Made by a program: the position numbers and the translations under genes. From an uncultured Methanobrevibacter sp. (lineage in GTDB: Archaea; Methanobacteriota; Methanobacteria; Methanobacteriales; Methanobacteriaceae), in NCBI RefSeq assembly GCF_937881195.1, contig NZ_CALGFC010000016.1, positions 1 to 49,928 of the forward strand: 49,928 bases of DNA. The letters are read 5' to 3'. How positions within the stretch are numbered: the first letter of the stretch is position 1; every line of letters starts with the position of its first letter. Below the pieces are notes generated by a model, which did no database searches, was not told the origin of the DNA, and saw nothing but the letters and a program-made list of their open reading frames with translations. This document shows, one piece after another, positions 32,619-41,729 of the stretch.

Positions 32619-33461
32619 TTAAATTAATGGTTTAGGTGATTTAGGATTCTTTTTAGGTTTCATCCCTCCAATATCATTTAATCTTAATTCTAAAAAGTAT
32701 TTTCCTTTATCTGTTGCAGCATAAATTGGGATTGATTCTCCTACTTTTTTAATTGATGTTTTATCACCAATATCTCTAATATCTTTGGAAGCACATGCAG
32801 TTATAACATCACAATATTCAAATAATTTTTCACAACCCTCTCTTTCTATTCCTGTATTATGAACACTAAATATGTATATATTTATGTCTTCATTATTTTT
32901 TTTGTAATAGTTTTCTAATTTTCTTATAGCTTCTCCATCATCAGGGTTAGCTATAGTAACTGCAATATTTTTATTCCCTTGGGATTTAGCTAGTTTAATT
33001 CCTTCAATTTGATCTATCAAAGCGGTTTCAGGATCAAGAACGTTTTTTTCTCCTACTTTTTTAACTACTTCTGGTATAGGACTGGTTTTAGATAAACCCG
33101 ATACACGCCCTCCAATTCCTTGAGCCATTTCTCCAGTTTCGACAATAACAGTTCCACAACCTTCACAAACCATAATTGCGGAATCTATGATATTTTGATT
33201 TAAAAGGGTGGATATGGTTTCAGAAATTCCAAAAGATAAAAAATCTTTCATCTTGACTTCACGGTTTTTTGAACACATTCCAAAATCAGCAATTCTAAAT
33301 TCCATATTTTTTCTTATAGATTCTTTATCTAGTCTTTCAATTCCTCTATGTTTATGGAATAGGGGACAATATTCGACTTTTGGATTTTCTACTTTAATTA
33401 CTTTACCATCTTTTATAGTAACTTTAGATCTCCCCATTGCTTCTACAATATGTTCATCCAT
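32619..33461 (-). CDS. methanogenesis marker protein 8 (DUF2099)
   Basis: This family is found in methanogens and has no firmly established function. From the ATG at 33461 the protein has 280 residues. Recognisable segments are the N-terminal MDEHIVEAMGRSKVTIKDGK, YCPLF, FGMCSKNRE, MVCEGCGTVIV, GIGGRVSGLSKTSPIPEV, TIANPDDGEAIRK and VHNTGIEREGCE. Several conserved Cys (CPLF, GMC, CEGC) hint at metal or cluster binding. AAGGTG before 33461 decides the start; the ATG at 33494 adds 11 residues and lacks such a site. It is one of the clearest markers that the organism is a methanogen. Confidence 0.9.
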   Translation of the reverse strand: MDEHIVEAMGRSKVTIKDGKVIKVENPKVEYCPLFHKHRGIERLDKESIRKNMEFRIADFGMCSKNREVKMKDFLSFGISETISTLLNQNIIDSAIMVCEGCGTVIVETGEMAQGIGGRVSGLSKTSPIPEVVKKVGEKNVLDPETALIDQIEGIKLAKSQGNKNIAVTIANPDDGEAIRKLENYYKKNNEDINIYIFSVHNTGIEREGCEKLFEYCDVITACASKDIRDIGDKTSIKKVGESIPIYAATDKGKYFLELRLNDIGGMKPKKNPKSPKPLI

Positions 33462-33584
33462 TTGAAACACCTTTTTTATAATATTATTTTTCATTTTCTA
33501 TAATTTTATATTTTTTTTATTTCTGTATATTAATTTTATTAATTTAATGTTTTTTTGTTGCAATATTCTATTTTTTATATTTTA

Positions 33585-34088
33585 TTATTTATTTTTAAAT
33601 AACCTATTTTCTATATATTTATTTACTATCATTGTAGCTATTAATCCACCAAATATTCCAATAATTGCCCCAAACAAAATATCAAATGGATAATGAACTC
33701 CAATATAAATTCTTGAGAAACAAACTAAAATTCCTATTGGAAATAAAATCCAAGCTAATTTAAATGATTTTTCTTTTATTTTCAGTTTCCAATTAAGTCC
33801 AAATGCGGTAGCAAATGCAAATATGTTTCCCGAATGTCCTGATGGAAATGAATATGGGTCATTTTCTATTATTAATAGATTTACATATTTTAATGATATG
33901 AAGGGTCTTGGCTCATTAATAGATATTTTTAATATAAATATTATTGTAGTAGTGATTATTAAAGCAATTAAACCAATAATTGCTATTCTTTTTATTTTTA
34001 CATTATTCTTTAAAATACCATAAATAAGGAGTATTGTCACAATTGTAAAAACAATAGTGCTGCTCCCTAAATTTGTTATAATTGGCAT
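33585..34088 (-). CDS. PAP2-family membrane phosphatase
   Basis: The 167-residue protein has about five membrane segments and all three phosphatase signatures: the K-x6-RP motif (KISINEPRP), PSGHSG, and SRIYIGVHYPFD with the catalytic His. Family members hydrolyse lipid phosphates or prenyl pyrophosphates; in an archaeon with lipid-linked wall precursors, recycling of a prenyl pyrophosphate carrier is a sensible guess. No Shine-Dalgarno sequence precedes the ATG, so the message may be leaderless. It lies 120 bases upstream of methanogenesis marker 8 on the same strand. Confidence 0.88.
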   Translation of the reverse strand: MPIITNLGSSTIVFTIVTILLIYGILKNNVKIKRIAIIGLIALIITTTIIFILKISINEPRPFISLKYVNLLIIENDPYSFPSGHSGNIFAFATAFGLNWKLKIKEKSFKLAWILFPIGILVCFSRIYIGVHYPFDILFGAIIGIFGGLIATMIVNKYIENRLFKNK

Positions 34089-34513
34089 TAAAAAATTAAA
34101 AAAATTATTTTTTAAATTATGATTAATAAAATAGAAAATTGCTATGTTTATTTCTATTAAATAATCGTAAATAAACTCTATAATTTAATCAACCCATTAC
34201 TTTTTATAATTAATCTTTATTTATAATTAATCTTTATTTTTATAAATTTTTTATAAATTTTTATTATAATTTTTAAATAACTCATTAAATAATCTATTAA
34301 ATAATCTATTAAATATTTTATTAACTAATTTTATTAACTATTTTTTAAAAATATTCTATCCTTTGTGTATATAACAATTTTTTTATTATTATTTATTCTT
34401 ACTATTTTTCTTTATTAATATTATTATCAAAATATGTTAATATCTATTTTAATATTTTCAAAATATTTTAATTAAGTATTAATTTTACTAATGAAAGTAT
34501 TACTAAACTATAA
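34089..34513. other. noncoding AT spacer
   Basis: No gene is seen. ATTAAATAATCT words recur near 34280-34320. The stretch lies between the PAP2 gene and the terminator hairpin of cdc48, and probably contains the PAP2 promoter near its left end. Confidence 0.45.
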
Positions 34514-34549
34514 TAAAAAAATGAGGAACACCAATAAAGGTGCCCTCAT
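34514..34549 (-). terminator. hairpin plus T-tract downstream of cdc48
   Basis: On the minus strand ATGAGG and CACC pair with GGTG and CCTCAT around a 6-base loop (34521-34549), followed at once by TTTTTT and an AT run (34520-34514). This is a bacterial-style intrinsic terminator shape, unusual against the plain T-tracts elsewhere in the window. It lies about 255 bases after the cdc48 stop. On the plus strand CCCT/AGGG (34543-34554) would compete with the same hairpin. Confidence 0.6.
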
Positions 34550-34803
34550 TTTAGGGTTTTTAAACCACAGATTGATTTAAAGGGTGTTTTTAAAATTTTG
34601 AAAACCAATAATTTTCATAATATGAAATTATGATTTTCCAATCTTGTAGTATTTTTGTGTCTGTTTTCATCAGGAGAGATCAAATCTCTAATTTTAATTC
34701 GATTTATGATTAGCTTTTTTATATGAGGTAATATAAGGAGGTTAGTGGCTAATTAATCTATCAATTAATCAGAGCTATTCATTAATCTACTAATAAAGTT
34801 TAA
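34550..34803 (-). ncRNA. candidate structured 3' UTR or small RNA after cdc48
   Basis: Unlike other spacers this one has mixed sequence and several pairings: AGAGAT-CAA-ATCTCT (34675-34689); GGTTT/AAACC near 34555-34566; ATTAGC (34709-34714) with GCTAAT (34748-34753). AAGGAGGTTA on the plus strand (34735-34744) reads as CCTCC on the minus transcript, able to pair with Shine-Dalgarno sequences. TTAATC occurs three times between 34752 and 34786. There is no coding potential. It may be the long 3' UTR of cdc48 or a processed RNA ended by the 34514 terminator. It matches no RNA family I know. Confidence 0.35.
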
Positions 34804-37008
34804 TTAGAGGTATTGAACCATATCTCCATCATCTGAATTTGGTTTAACTTTTTCCATAGCTTTGTTAAAGTATTTCATACTAACTTCTTTAGCTTCAATA
34901 TCATCTCTCAATGTTAACATAGCTGCTTCACGACATACTGCTTCAATATCTGCCCCAACATAATCTTCAGTTTCTCTAGCTAGTTTTTTAAGATCAACAT
35001 CTTTTGCAAGTGGCATTTCTGCACTGTGAACTTTAAATATTGCAAGACGCCCTTCTTCATTAGGGTTATCTACTTTAATATGCCTATCAAATCTTCCAGG
35101 TCTCATTAATCCAGGATCTATAATATCTGGCCTATTTGTTGCTGCAATAATTGCCACATCTTGTAATTCTTCCATACCATCTATTTCAGTAAGTAATTGA
35201 TTAACAACTCTTTGGGTTACTCCAGAATCTCCACTAGAATCTCCTCTTGTACTTGCAATAGAATCAATTTCATCAAAGAATATAACTGTAGGTGCAGTTT
35301 GCCTTGCTTTTCTAAATACTTCTCTTACTCCTTTTTCAGATTCTCCTACCCATTTGGATAATAATTCTGGTCCTTTAACTGCTATAAAATTAGCTTCACT
35401 TTCATTAGCTACTGCTTTAGCAAGTAATGTTTTACCAGTACCTGGAGAACCAAATAATAATGTTCCTTTAGGAGGTTTAACTCCAAATTTTTCAAAGTTT
35501 TCTGGATATTTTAGTGGCCATTCAACAGCTTCTTGTAATTCTTGTTTAGCATTTTCAAGCCCTCCAATATCATCCCATCCAATATCAGGGATTTGAACTA
35601 AAACTTCTCTAAGCGCAGACGGTTGAATTTCTTTAAGGGCCTCTTTGAAATCATCTTTTTTAACAATTATCTTTTTCAATGTTTCTTTAGGTATTTCTTC
35701 ATCGCCTTTTATTTCAGGTAAAATTCTTCTTACTACTCTCATAGCTGCTTCTTTACACAGGGATTCAAGATCTGCTCCTACAAATCCATGAGTAGTATCT
35801 GCTATTTCATCTAAGTCAACATCTTCATCTAATGGCATTCCTCTTGTGTGAATTTCCATTACTTCTTTCCTTTCCTCACTATCAGGAACACCAATCTCAA
35901 TTTCTCTATCAAATCTTCCCGGTCTACGTAATGCTTGATCTAAAGAATCGGGCCTGTTTGTTGCTCCGATAACTACGACTTGGCCTCTTGATTTAAGCCC
36001 ATCCATTAATGTAAGTAATTGAGCAACGGTTCTTCTTTCAACTTCTCCTTGAGTTTCTTCTCTTTTTGGAGCTATTGCATCTAATTCATCTATAAATATA
36101 ATTGATGGGGAATTTTCTTCAGCTTCTTCAAAAAATTCTCTAAGATTTTCTTCAGAACCTCCAACATACTTACTCATTATTTCTGGACCATTAATAAGAA
36201 TAAAATGCGCATCACTTTCGCTAGCTACTGCCTTAGCTAATAAAGTTTTACCAGTACCTGGAGGACCATGCATTAAAACTCCTTTTGGTGGTGCAATTCC
36301 TAATCTTTCAAAGAGTTCTGGTCTTTTAAGAGGAATTTCAATCATTTCTCTTACTTTCTTAACTTCTTCTTTGAGTCCACCGATGTCTTCATAACTAACA
36401 TCAATAACATTTTTTATCCCTTCAACCTTAGAAAGGTCTACTGGTTCTGTTTGAACTTCTACTGAAGTATTAGGGCCAACATTTACAATTCCTGATGGGC
36501 TTGTAGAAACAACTGCTAATTTTATTTCCCCTAATGGAGCAACATCCATCATTTCTCTGAACATATCATCAATTAAACTTCCACCCATTCCGGATTGAGG
36601 TACACGTTGTTGTCTTACTCCTGTGACAATAATATCTCCTTGTGTCATAACCTGATTAGCAAAAGCAGATCTTACATCTCCTCTAATACTTATTTGATGT
36701 TCTACTGGAGCTAAAACGATTTTTTTAGCTTCTTTAACTTCAGCTTTTCTAACAACAATCTCTTCACCAATAGATGCGCCTGAATTTTTTCTCAATATTC
36801 CATCAATCCTAATGACACCTAACCCAATGTCACTTTGTGATGAAACAACTTTTGCAGCTGTGATTTTATTTGCTTGAATTTCAATTATATCTCCATCAAG
36901 AAGATCTAATTTTTCCATGCATGCAGGATCAATCCTTGCAATCCCTCTTCCTACATCGCTTTGTGCAATTGCCTCTGCGACTTTAAGATTTATTTCTTTT
37001 CTTTCCAT
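34804..37008 (-). CDS. cdc48: Cdc48/p97 (VAT) AAA+ unfoldase
   Basis: This hexameric ATPase unfolds proteins, probably for the archaeal proteasome. The 734-residue protein has the VAT N-domain (~1-190, double-psi barrel plus four-stranded part) and two AAA domains. D1 carries GPPGTGKT at 248-255 and IIFIDELDAIAPKR; D2 carries GSPGTGKT at 520-527, with Ser where Pro is usual, and VIFFDEIDSIASTR. Both have the second-region-of-homology RPGRFDR. The C-terminus DMVQYL resembles the HbYX proteasome-docking motif, though Gln stands in the hydrophobic position. AAGGGAG precedes the ATG. A strong promoter 430 bases upstream may give a long leader, and a hairpin terminator lies 255 bases downstream. 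Confidence 0.97.
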   Translation of the reverse strand: MERKEINLKVAEAIAQSDVGRGIARIDPACMEKLDLLDGDIIEIQANKITAAKVVSSQSDIGLGVIRIDGILRKNSGASIGEEIVVRKAEVKEAKKIVLAPVEHQISIRGDVRSAFANQVMTQGDIIVTGVRQQRVPQSGMGGSLIDDMFREMMDVAPLGEIKLAVVSTSPSGIVNVGPNTSVEVQTEPVDLSKVEGIKNVIDVSYEDIGGLKEEVKKVREMIEIPLKRPELFERLGIAPPKGVLMHGPPGTGKTLLAKAVASESDAHFILINGPEIMSKYVGGSEENLREFFEEAEENSPSIIFIDELDAIAPKREETQGEVERRTVAQLLTLMDGLKSRGQVVVIGATNRPDSLDQALRRPGRFDREIEIGVPDSEERKEVMEIHTRGMPLDEDVDLDEIADTTHGFVGADLESLCKEAAMRVVRRILPEIKGDEEIPKETLKKIIVKKDDFKEALKEIQPSALREVLVQIPDIGWDDIGGLENAKQELQEAVEWPLKYPENFEKFGVKPPKGTLLFGSPGTGKTLLAKAVANESEANFIAVKGPELLSKWVGESEKGVREVFRKARQTAPTVIFFDEIDSIASTRGDSSGDSGVTQRVVNQLLTEIDGMEELQDVAIIAATNRPDIIDPGLMRPGRFDRHIKVDNPNEEGRLAIFKVHSAEMPLAKDVDLKKLARETEDYVGADIEAVCREAAMLTLRDDIEAKEVSMKYFNKAMEKVKPNSDDGDMVQYL

Positions 37009-37384
37009 TTTTAAAAACTCCCTTTTTTTTTAAAAAATTTATGAAAAATAAATTATGATATTTATAATATAATTTTTGATATACATTTTAAAATTTACAC
37101 ATTTTAAAATTTCGACATATTTAAAATTTTAATATTTAAAAAGCTTTTTAATATAATTTTTAGCATTTTTAATATATTTTTAGTATTTTTTTAAGGTATA
37201 TTATGTTAAAGTATCTTTTTGTAACAATAATATATAAGTTAAATATTTTATTAAACAATTAAAGCTATTTAAGCATTAATTTTTAATTTATATCTATTAT
37301 AAAATTAAGAATAATTAAAATAATAATTTTTAAATTTATTTAATGTAAAATAACTATTTATTTTATTATTAGTATTCATTTCAC

Positions 37385-37401
37385 ACTAAAAATCTTTTAG
37401 T
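37385..37401. promoter_or_regulatory. 7-bp inverted repeat just downstream of a minus-strand promoter
   Basis: ACTAAAA and TTTTAGT are exact complements around ATC. The repeat would occupy roughly +15 to +31 of a transcript from the 37437-37453 promoter, suitable for a repressor site or a 5' hairpin. Confidence 0.45.
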
Positions 37402-37436
37402 AAGTTTTTGTTACTATAATAAAGTTGTCTTTAATA

Positions 37437-37453
37437 CTATATAAATGTTTCGG
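37437..37453 (-). promoter_or_regulatory. strong BRE/TATA promoter, minus strand
   Basis: Read on the minus strand, CCGAAACATTTATATAG is close to the archaeal consensus (BRE CGAAA, TATA TTTATATA). Its expected start is near 37415, about 400 bases before cdc48. It drives either cdc48 with a long leader or a separate RNA. Confidence 0.6.
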
Positions 37454-37881
37454 TATTTTCAAATAAAATTCTTATTAATTATCCTTATTATTTTTATAAA
37501 ATTTCCCACATTTTCATGATTTTTACATTGTTATTAATCTTTAATTTAAAAATAAAGCTATCTAATCATAAATTAATTTAATATAACGCTTTATAAAATT
37601 CTAAAAATAATAATCTTAAAAATAAGCCTATCAATTTTAATTTATTTATAATTTTAATTTATCTATTTTTAATATTATTTTAAAATACTTCTCAAAGTAG
37701 AATATATTATTTAAAATTAGTTTGCATCATCTAAAATAAGCTATATAATTTAAAGAATAGGGTATTTTTATTCTTAAAATAGTTTATATTATCTAAAAAT
37801 AGTATATTTTTTATTATAATATTCTTTATTATAATTTTTTATATTTAATTTTTAATAGTTTAATAAATAATAAATATTAGT

Positions 37882-39201
37882 TTATCTTATAATTCCACCA
37901 AAACCTTCTAAGATATTCTTAACAGATTCAAATGTAGATTTATTGAATGTGACAATTTCTAATGTAATGCTTATATTTCCTTTAGATATTTGATGTCCAG
38001 TATAAATATCTGCAACTTTAATATTAATTATATCATCTACACTTTTTTTTATAGTTTCTATAATAATATCTGGGTTGGAATTTTTTGGAAATATGCAACT
38101 AACTGAATGTTTTTTAGTGGTTTGATTTTTCATTTTCCAATTTAGCAAATCATCATAGTCTAAAATTTTTATGTTAGCTATTTTAAGTTTTTTTTGCTTT
38201 TTCCCAGTATTTAAAGATATAAAATCAGGATTGACTTCTTTCAATATACCAATATGAACTTCTTCCGAATAAATATGTTGTAATGCAATTTCTTTTCCAA
38301 TAGAGTTTTTAAGAACTGTAATTTCATGATTTTGAGAATCAATCGCTTTATCACTTCTACCAAGTGCAGACTGGATATCATCTAAATTTTTTGTAGCTTC
38401 AATAGCTATTTTTACAAAATTTTCTTTATCTTGTTTGGTTAAAACTTCTTTTAATTCTATCACAGAATCTGCAAAGGTTTGCCTTACTTTTTCTCCATTC
38501 TGATTTTCTAGTTGAATAGAATAAGTAAGAAATGGATTCTGAGAAACAATCCTGGAGATCATATCAACCATAAGATTATAAATAGGGCTTGCAAATTTTC
38601 TTGTTTCTTTTATATTTATTCCGAGTTTCTTTATTGCCGAAGCTGTTGAAATATATGAAAAATGAGTCAAAACTTGAACAACAGCCATCATATCATCATG
38701 CTCTTCTGGACTTGCTTCAATTATTCTGACTTTTTTATCATTTAAAAATTTGAGAACTTTCGGATACCATATTCCTTTCTTTTGTTCATTAGAAATAGGG
38801 GTCAAAACAACTACTTGCCCATCTAAATTAGTTGTTCTAGGTCCAAAAACAGGATGAGTTGGTATAAATTCAACATCCTTATTTAAAAGTTTTTTCATTA
38901 AATTACTAGGTTCAACTTTAACAGAAGTTACATCCAGAACTAAAGATCCTTTTTTCACTGACTTTGCTATCTCTTTGATAACATTTTTTGTGGTAGATAT
39001 TGGCACAGAAATTATAACAACATCTGATGTAGAAGCTACTTTTTTATTATCATTTGAGTAATTTACCTCTAGCTCTTCACTAACTTTATTTCCATTAGCT
39101 ACATCTCGTCCAGTGATTGTTACATCAAATCCTTCTTTGCTTAATATAGTAGCTAAAGTCTTTCCAAGACCTCTTGTTCCACCAATAATTCCAATTTTCA
39201 T
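37882..39201 (-). CDS. tyrA: prephenate dehydrogenase with C-terminal FDX-ACB-like domain
   Basis: TyrA oxidatively decarboxylates prephenate to 4-hydroxyphenylpyruvate in tyrosine synthesis. Residues ~1-165 form the Rossmann domain (GIIGGTRGLGKTLA, VIISVPIS, THPVFGP), and ~166-275 the helical dehydrogenase domain (HDDMMAVVQVLTHF). The last ~80 residues (VADIYTGHQISKGNISITLE, VKNILEGFGGIIR) resemble the ferredoxin-fold anticodon-binding domain of phenylalanyl-tRNA synthetase beta, not a classical ACT domain. Between them is a mixed linker region with an IYSEEVHIGILKE segment. The tail could sense an aromatic amino acid or help dimerise. Only a weak AGATTAGAT precedes the ATG. Length 439 matches the long methanogen form. 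Confidence 0.87.
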   Translation of the reverse strand: MKIGIIGGTRGLGKTLATILSKEGFDVTITGRDVANGNKVSEELEVNYSNDNKKVASTSDVVIISVPISTTKNVIKEIAKSVKKGSLVLDVTSVKVEPSNLMKKLLNKDVEFIPTHPVFGPRTTNLDGQVVVLTPISNEQKKGIWYPKVLKFLNDKKVRIIEASPEEHDDMMAVVQVLTHFSYISTASAIKKLGINIKETRKFASPIYNLMVDMISRIVSQNPFLTYSIQLENQNGEKVRQTFADSVIELKEVLTKQDKENFVKIAIEATKNLDDIQSALGRSDKAIDSQNHEITVLKNSIGKEIALQHIYSEEVHIGILKEVNPDFISLNTGKKQKKLKIANIKILDYDDLLNWKMKNQTTKKHSVSCIFPKNSNPDIIIETIKKSVDDIINIKVADIYTGHQISKGNISITLEIVTFNKSTFESVKNILEGFGGIIR

Positions 39202-39303
39202 TTTATCTAATCTTGATTATTTAATTTTATCATTATCCTTATCATTATCATTATAATTATTATTATTATAATTATTTTTATAATTATTATTTTTAATATT
39301 TCC

Positions 39304-39684
39304 CTATCTATATTTTTCTTGGAATTCTTTTGGGTTTATCCTTTTATATGCTTTTTCTGCAATGAATCCGCCTATAAATCCTAAAATTCCTGCAAGTATA
39401 CATGTTACTAAAAATCCTATAATAAAATTTGGAAAATCAAAACCAATATTTTCTGCTATATATGAAGGTATATTTGGAACCAAAATTAAACCTATGAAGA
39501 AATTTAATATTGCAAATATTAATGCAGCTGTAACTCCTATAATGTAACTTTTACTTTCTTTTTTAACCATGTATGTGGCTATAAATCCTATAAAAGCTAT
39601 TACAAAAATATTGTCAAATAATAGTGTTAATATAGTTCCAAGAATTAAACTAATAATTATTGAACTAGTTTCTCCAAATTCCAT
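39304..39684 (-). CDS. DUF5518 family membrane protein
   Basis: The 126-residue protein has four hydrophobic segments (about residues 8-22, 24-40, 46-68 and 86-108), rich in Gly and Ile, ending with a charged tail (RINPKEFQEKYR). GFIGGFIAEKAYK near the end and the general layout fit the DUF5518 membrane family frequent in methanogens. AAAGGAG before the ATG is a strong ribosome-binding site. It lies about 100 bases upstream of tyrA on the same strand, but a shared role is not implied. Function is unknown. Confidence 0.72.
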   Translation of the reverse strand: MEFGETSSIIISLILGTILTLLFDNIFVIAFIGFIATYMVKKESKSYIIGVTAALIFAILNFFIGLILVPNIPSYIAENIGFDFPNFIIGFLVTCILAGILGFIGGFIAEKAYKRINPKEFQEKYR

Positions 39685-40145
39685 TTACAATGGCTCCTTT
39701 ATTAAATAATTCTTTAAATTAACATATAATTTAAAATAATAAACATAAATATAATTATTATTATTATTATTTATCATCTGTATTATCATTACAATTATTT
39801 TTACTAATAATTAATTTTGCTATATTTATTAATAATATAGAATAAATAATGATTTTATATGTTTATTATTAACTAATAACTTATTGTTTTCATATATTTT
39901 AATTTTTACTGTTAATTATCATGAAGTTTTCATATTACTATTAACTATTATATGAAGTTTTGATATTTTGAATAATTAAAATATTTAAAATAATCACATA
40001 TTTTAATTTTTATTCTAAATAATCTATTATTTCATTAGATATTATTATTAGTATTTAGATATATATAATATTCATAAGAATTATCATAAGATTTAATTTA
40101 TTAAAGAAAATTTATATAGAATTATCTAAAAAATAAGTGGCTAAA
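39685..40145 (+). promoter_or_regulatory. divergent spacer; pelota promoter at 40103-40119
   Basis: AAAGAAAATTTATATAG (40103-40119) is a good BRE/TATA pair, with its start expected about five bases before the pelota ATG. The remaining 400 bases are AT-rich without a gene; CATGAAGTTTT and TATGAAGTTTT recur near 39919 and 39951. Confidence 0.55.
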
Positions 40146-41207
40146 ATGAGAATAACATATCAGGATACAAAAAAAGGCATTATTGATTTGGTTCCAGAAA
40201 CTCTTGACGATCTTTGGCATATCTCACATATAATAGAAGAAGGAGATATTTTATCTTCTAAAACAACTCGTAGAATACAAGATAGTACGGGGGATAAATT
40301 AAGAAGTGATCGAGGAATTAAAAAAACTTTTTTCATCGGAATTGAAGTTGATTCAATTAATTTTCACCTATTCACTGGTAAATTACGGGCTACTGGTTCT
40401 ATAGTAACTGGCCCAGAAGAATTTGTTCCTTTAGGTTCTCATCATACTTTAGAAGTTAAATTAAATTATCCTATTAAAATTGAAAAGAAACATTGGTCAA
40501 AATATATTTTAAACAGAATTAAACAAGCTGTTGAGGCATCAAAAAAACTTTCAGCAATAATAATTTCTATTGAAGATGATGTCGCTGATTTTGGCTTAGT
40601 ACGTCAATTCGGAATAGAATATTATGGTCCTATTATAGGTAATGTATCTGGAAAAAGAATTATTGATAAGAATAGACTTAAAAATTTCGATGAATTTTAT
40701 AAAAAAATATCTGAATCTTTATTAAAATTTGATAATATTCAAAATATAATCATATCTGGACCAGGGTTTACAAAAAATAGTTTTCATGATTTTTTAGAAA
40801 ATAAATATCCTGATTTAGCTGAAAAATCTATAATTGAAAATACGGGCTCTGGTGGAAGAGTAGGTATAAATGAAATTTTAAAAAAGGGTTTAGTTGAAAA
40901 ATTAAATTCTGAAAATAGGATTGCAAAAGAAATAGCTTCTATTAATAATATTTTGGCGGAAATATCAAAATCCGCAGGTAATGTTGCATATGGTAAAGAT
41001 GAAACTATAGCTGCAGTTAATGCGGGTGCTGTTAAAGAATTATTAATTTTGGATAAATTTGTAAGAATTGAAGAATTAGAAAAAGTCATGGACTTAGCTG
41101 AAAATATGGGCGGAAATATCCTAGTAGTTAGTAGTGAACATGATGGTGGAAAACAATTAGAATCTTTGGGGGGCTTAGCTGCTCTTTTAAGATATCCTAT
41201 AAAATAA
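40146..41207 (+). CDS. pelA: mRNA surveillance protein pelota (Dom34)
   Basis: Pelota recognises stalled ribosomes with an empty or blocked A site and, with an EF1A-type GTPase and ABCE1, splits them. The 353-residue protein has the Sm-like N-domain (~1-130: MRITYQDTKKGIIDLVPE, GDILSSKTTRRIQD), the central domain (~135-265: AIIISIEDDVADFGLVRQFGIEY) and the C-terminal domain (~268-353: VAYGKDETIAAVNAGAVKELLI, SSEHDGGKQLESLGGLAALLRY). It lacks the GGQ loop of release factors, as expected. The ATG at 40146 is chosen because an AAGTG element precedes it; the GTG at 40137 lies inside that element. Confidence 0.95.
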   Translation: MRITYQDTKKGIIDLVPETLDDLWHISHIIEEGDILSSKTTRRIQDSTGDKLRSDRGIKKTFFIGIEVDSINFHLFTGKLRATGSIVTGPEEFVPLGSHHTLEVKLNYPIKIEKKHWSKYILNRIKQAVEASKKLSAIIISIEDDVADFGLVRQFGIEYYGPIIGNVSGKRIIDKNRLKNFDEFYKKISESLLKFDNIQNIIISGPGFTKNSFHDFLENKYPDLAEKSIIENTGSGGRVGINEILKKGLVEKLNSENRIAKEIASINNILAEISKSAGNVAYGKDETIAAVNAGAVKELLILDKFVRIEELEKVMDLAENMGGNILVVSSEHDGGKQLESLGGLAALLRYPIK

Positions 41208-41729
41208 TTTCTGATTTTTTTACATATGTTAGATAATTTATTTAATTAATTAATTTTTATTTAATTAATTAATTTTACATTTATTTATACTTCTTTTTAG
41301 TTATTTGTACTATTTTTTAGTTATTTATGCTATTATTTAGGTTACTTATAATATTCTATTAGACTTATTTATTCTATTTTTTAGATTTATTAAAGTTTTC
41401 ATGGTTTAAGTGACTTTCAACAATTAATTTTATTTGTTTTTTATAAGATTATTATTACTGATTACTAATAATATATTAATGTTTCAGAATTTATTAAAAA
41501 GAGTTATATATTAGTAAAATCTTATTAAATTTTGATTATAAGTTATAACAAATTATATATTTTAATTTTGGAATTATTAATTGGATTTGTCTATATCTAA
41601 ATTTGTTTTAAATCTATTTCTAGATTTATTAATTGGGATGAAATGAATAAAAACAAAAAAAAGATAAATATACTAGTTAATCCTTCCAAAATTATAATTT
41701 AAAAACATAAAAACCAAGGGATTAATCAA
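41208..41729. other. noncoding spacer upstream of the MraY-like gene
   Basis: The first half is repetitive (TTATTTATTCTATTTTTTAG-like words, 41275-41395) and has no gene. The second half carries possible promoters (GTTATATATTAG near 41506) and ends with a hairpin able to cover the ribosome-binding site of the next gene. Confidence 0.5.
41677..41725 (+). promoter_or_regulatory. hairpin sequestering the ribosome-binding site of the MraY-like gene
   Basis: TTAATCCTT (41677-41685) can pair with AAGGGATTAA (41716-41725), nine base pairs with one bulged G. The right arm contains the Shine-Dalgarno GGGAT of the gene starting at 41730. Such a fold would block translation unless opened. Confidence 0.45.

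Larger units (their letters stand above)
37009..37881. other. 870-bp noncoding region between cdc48 and tyrA
   Basis: No gene is supported on either strand. On the minus strand it holds the strong promoter at 37437-37453 and a weaker TATA (ACTTATATATTA, 37238-37227) nearer cdc48. The left half has low complexity; the right half up to tyrA shows only loose TATTATTTAAAAT-like words. Confidence 0.5.
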
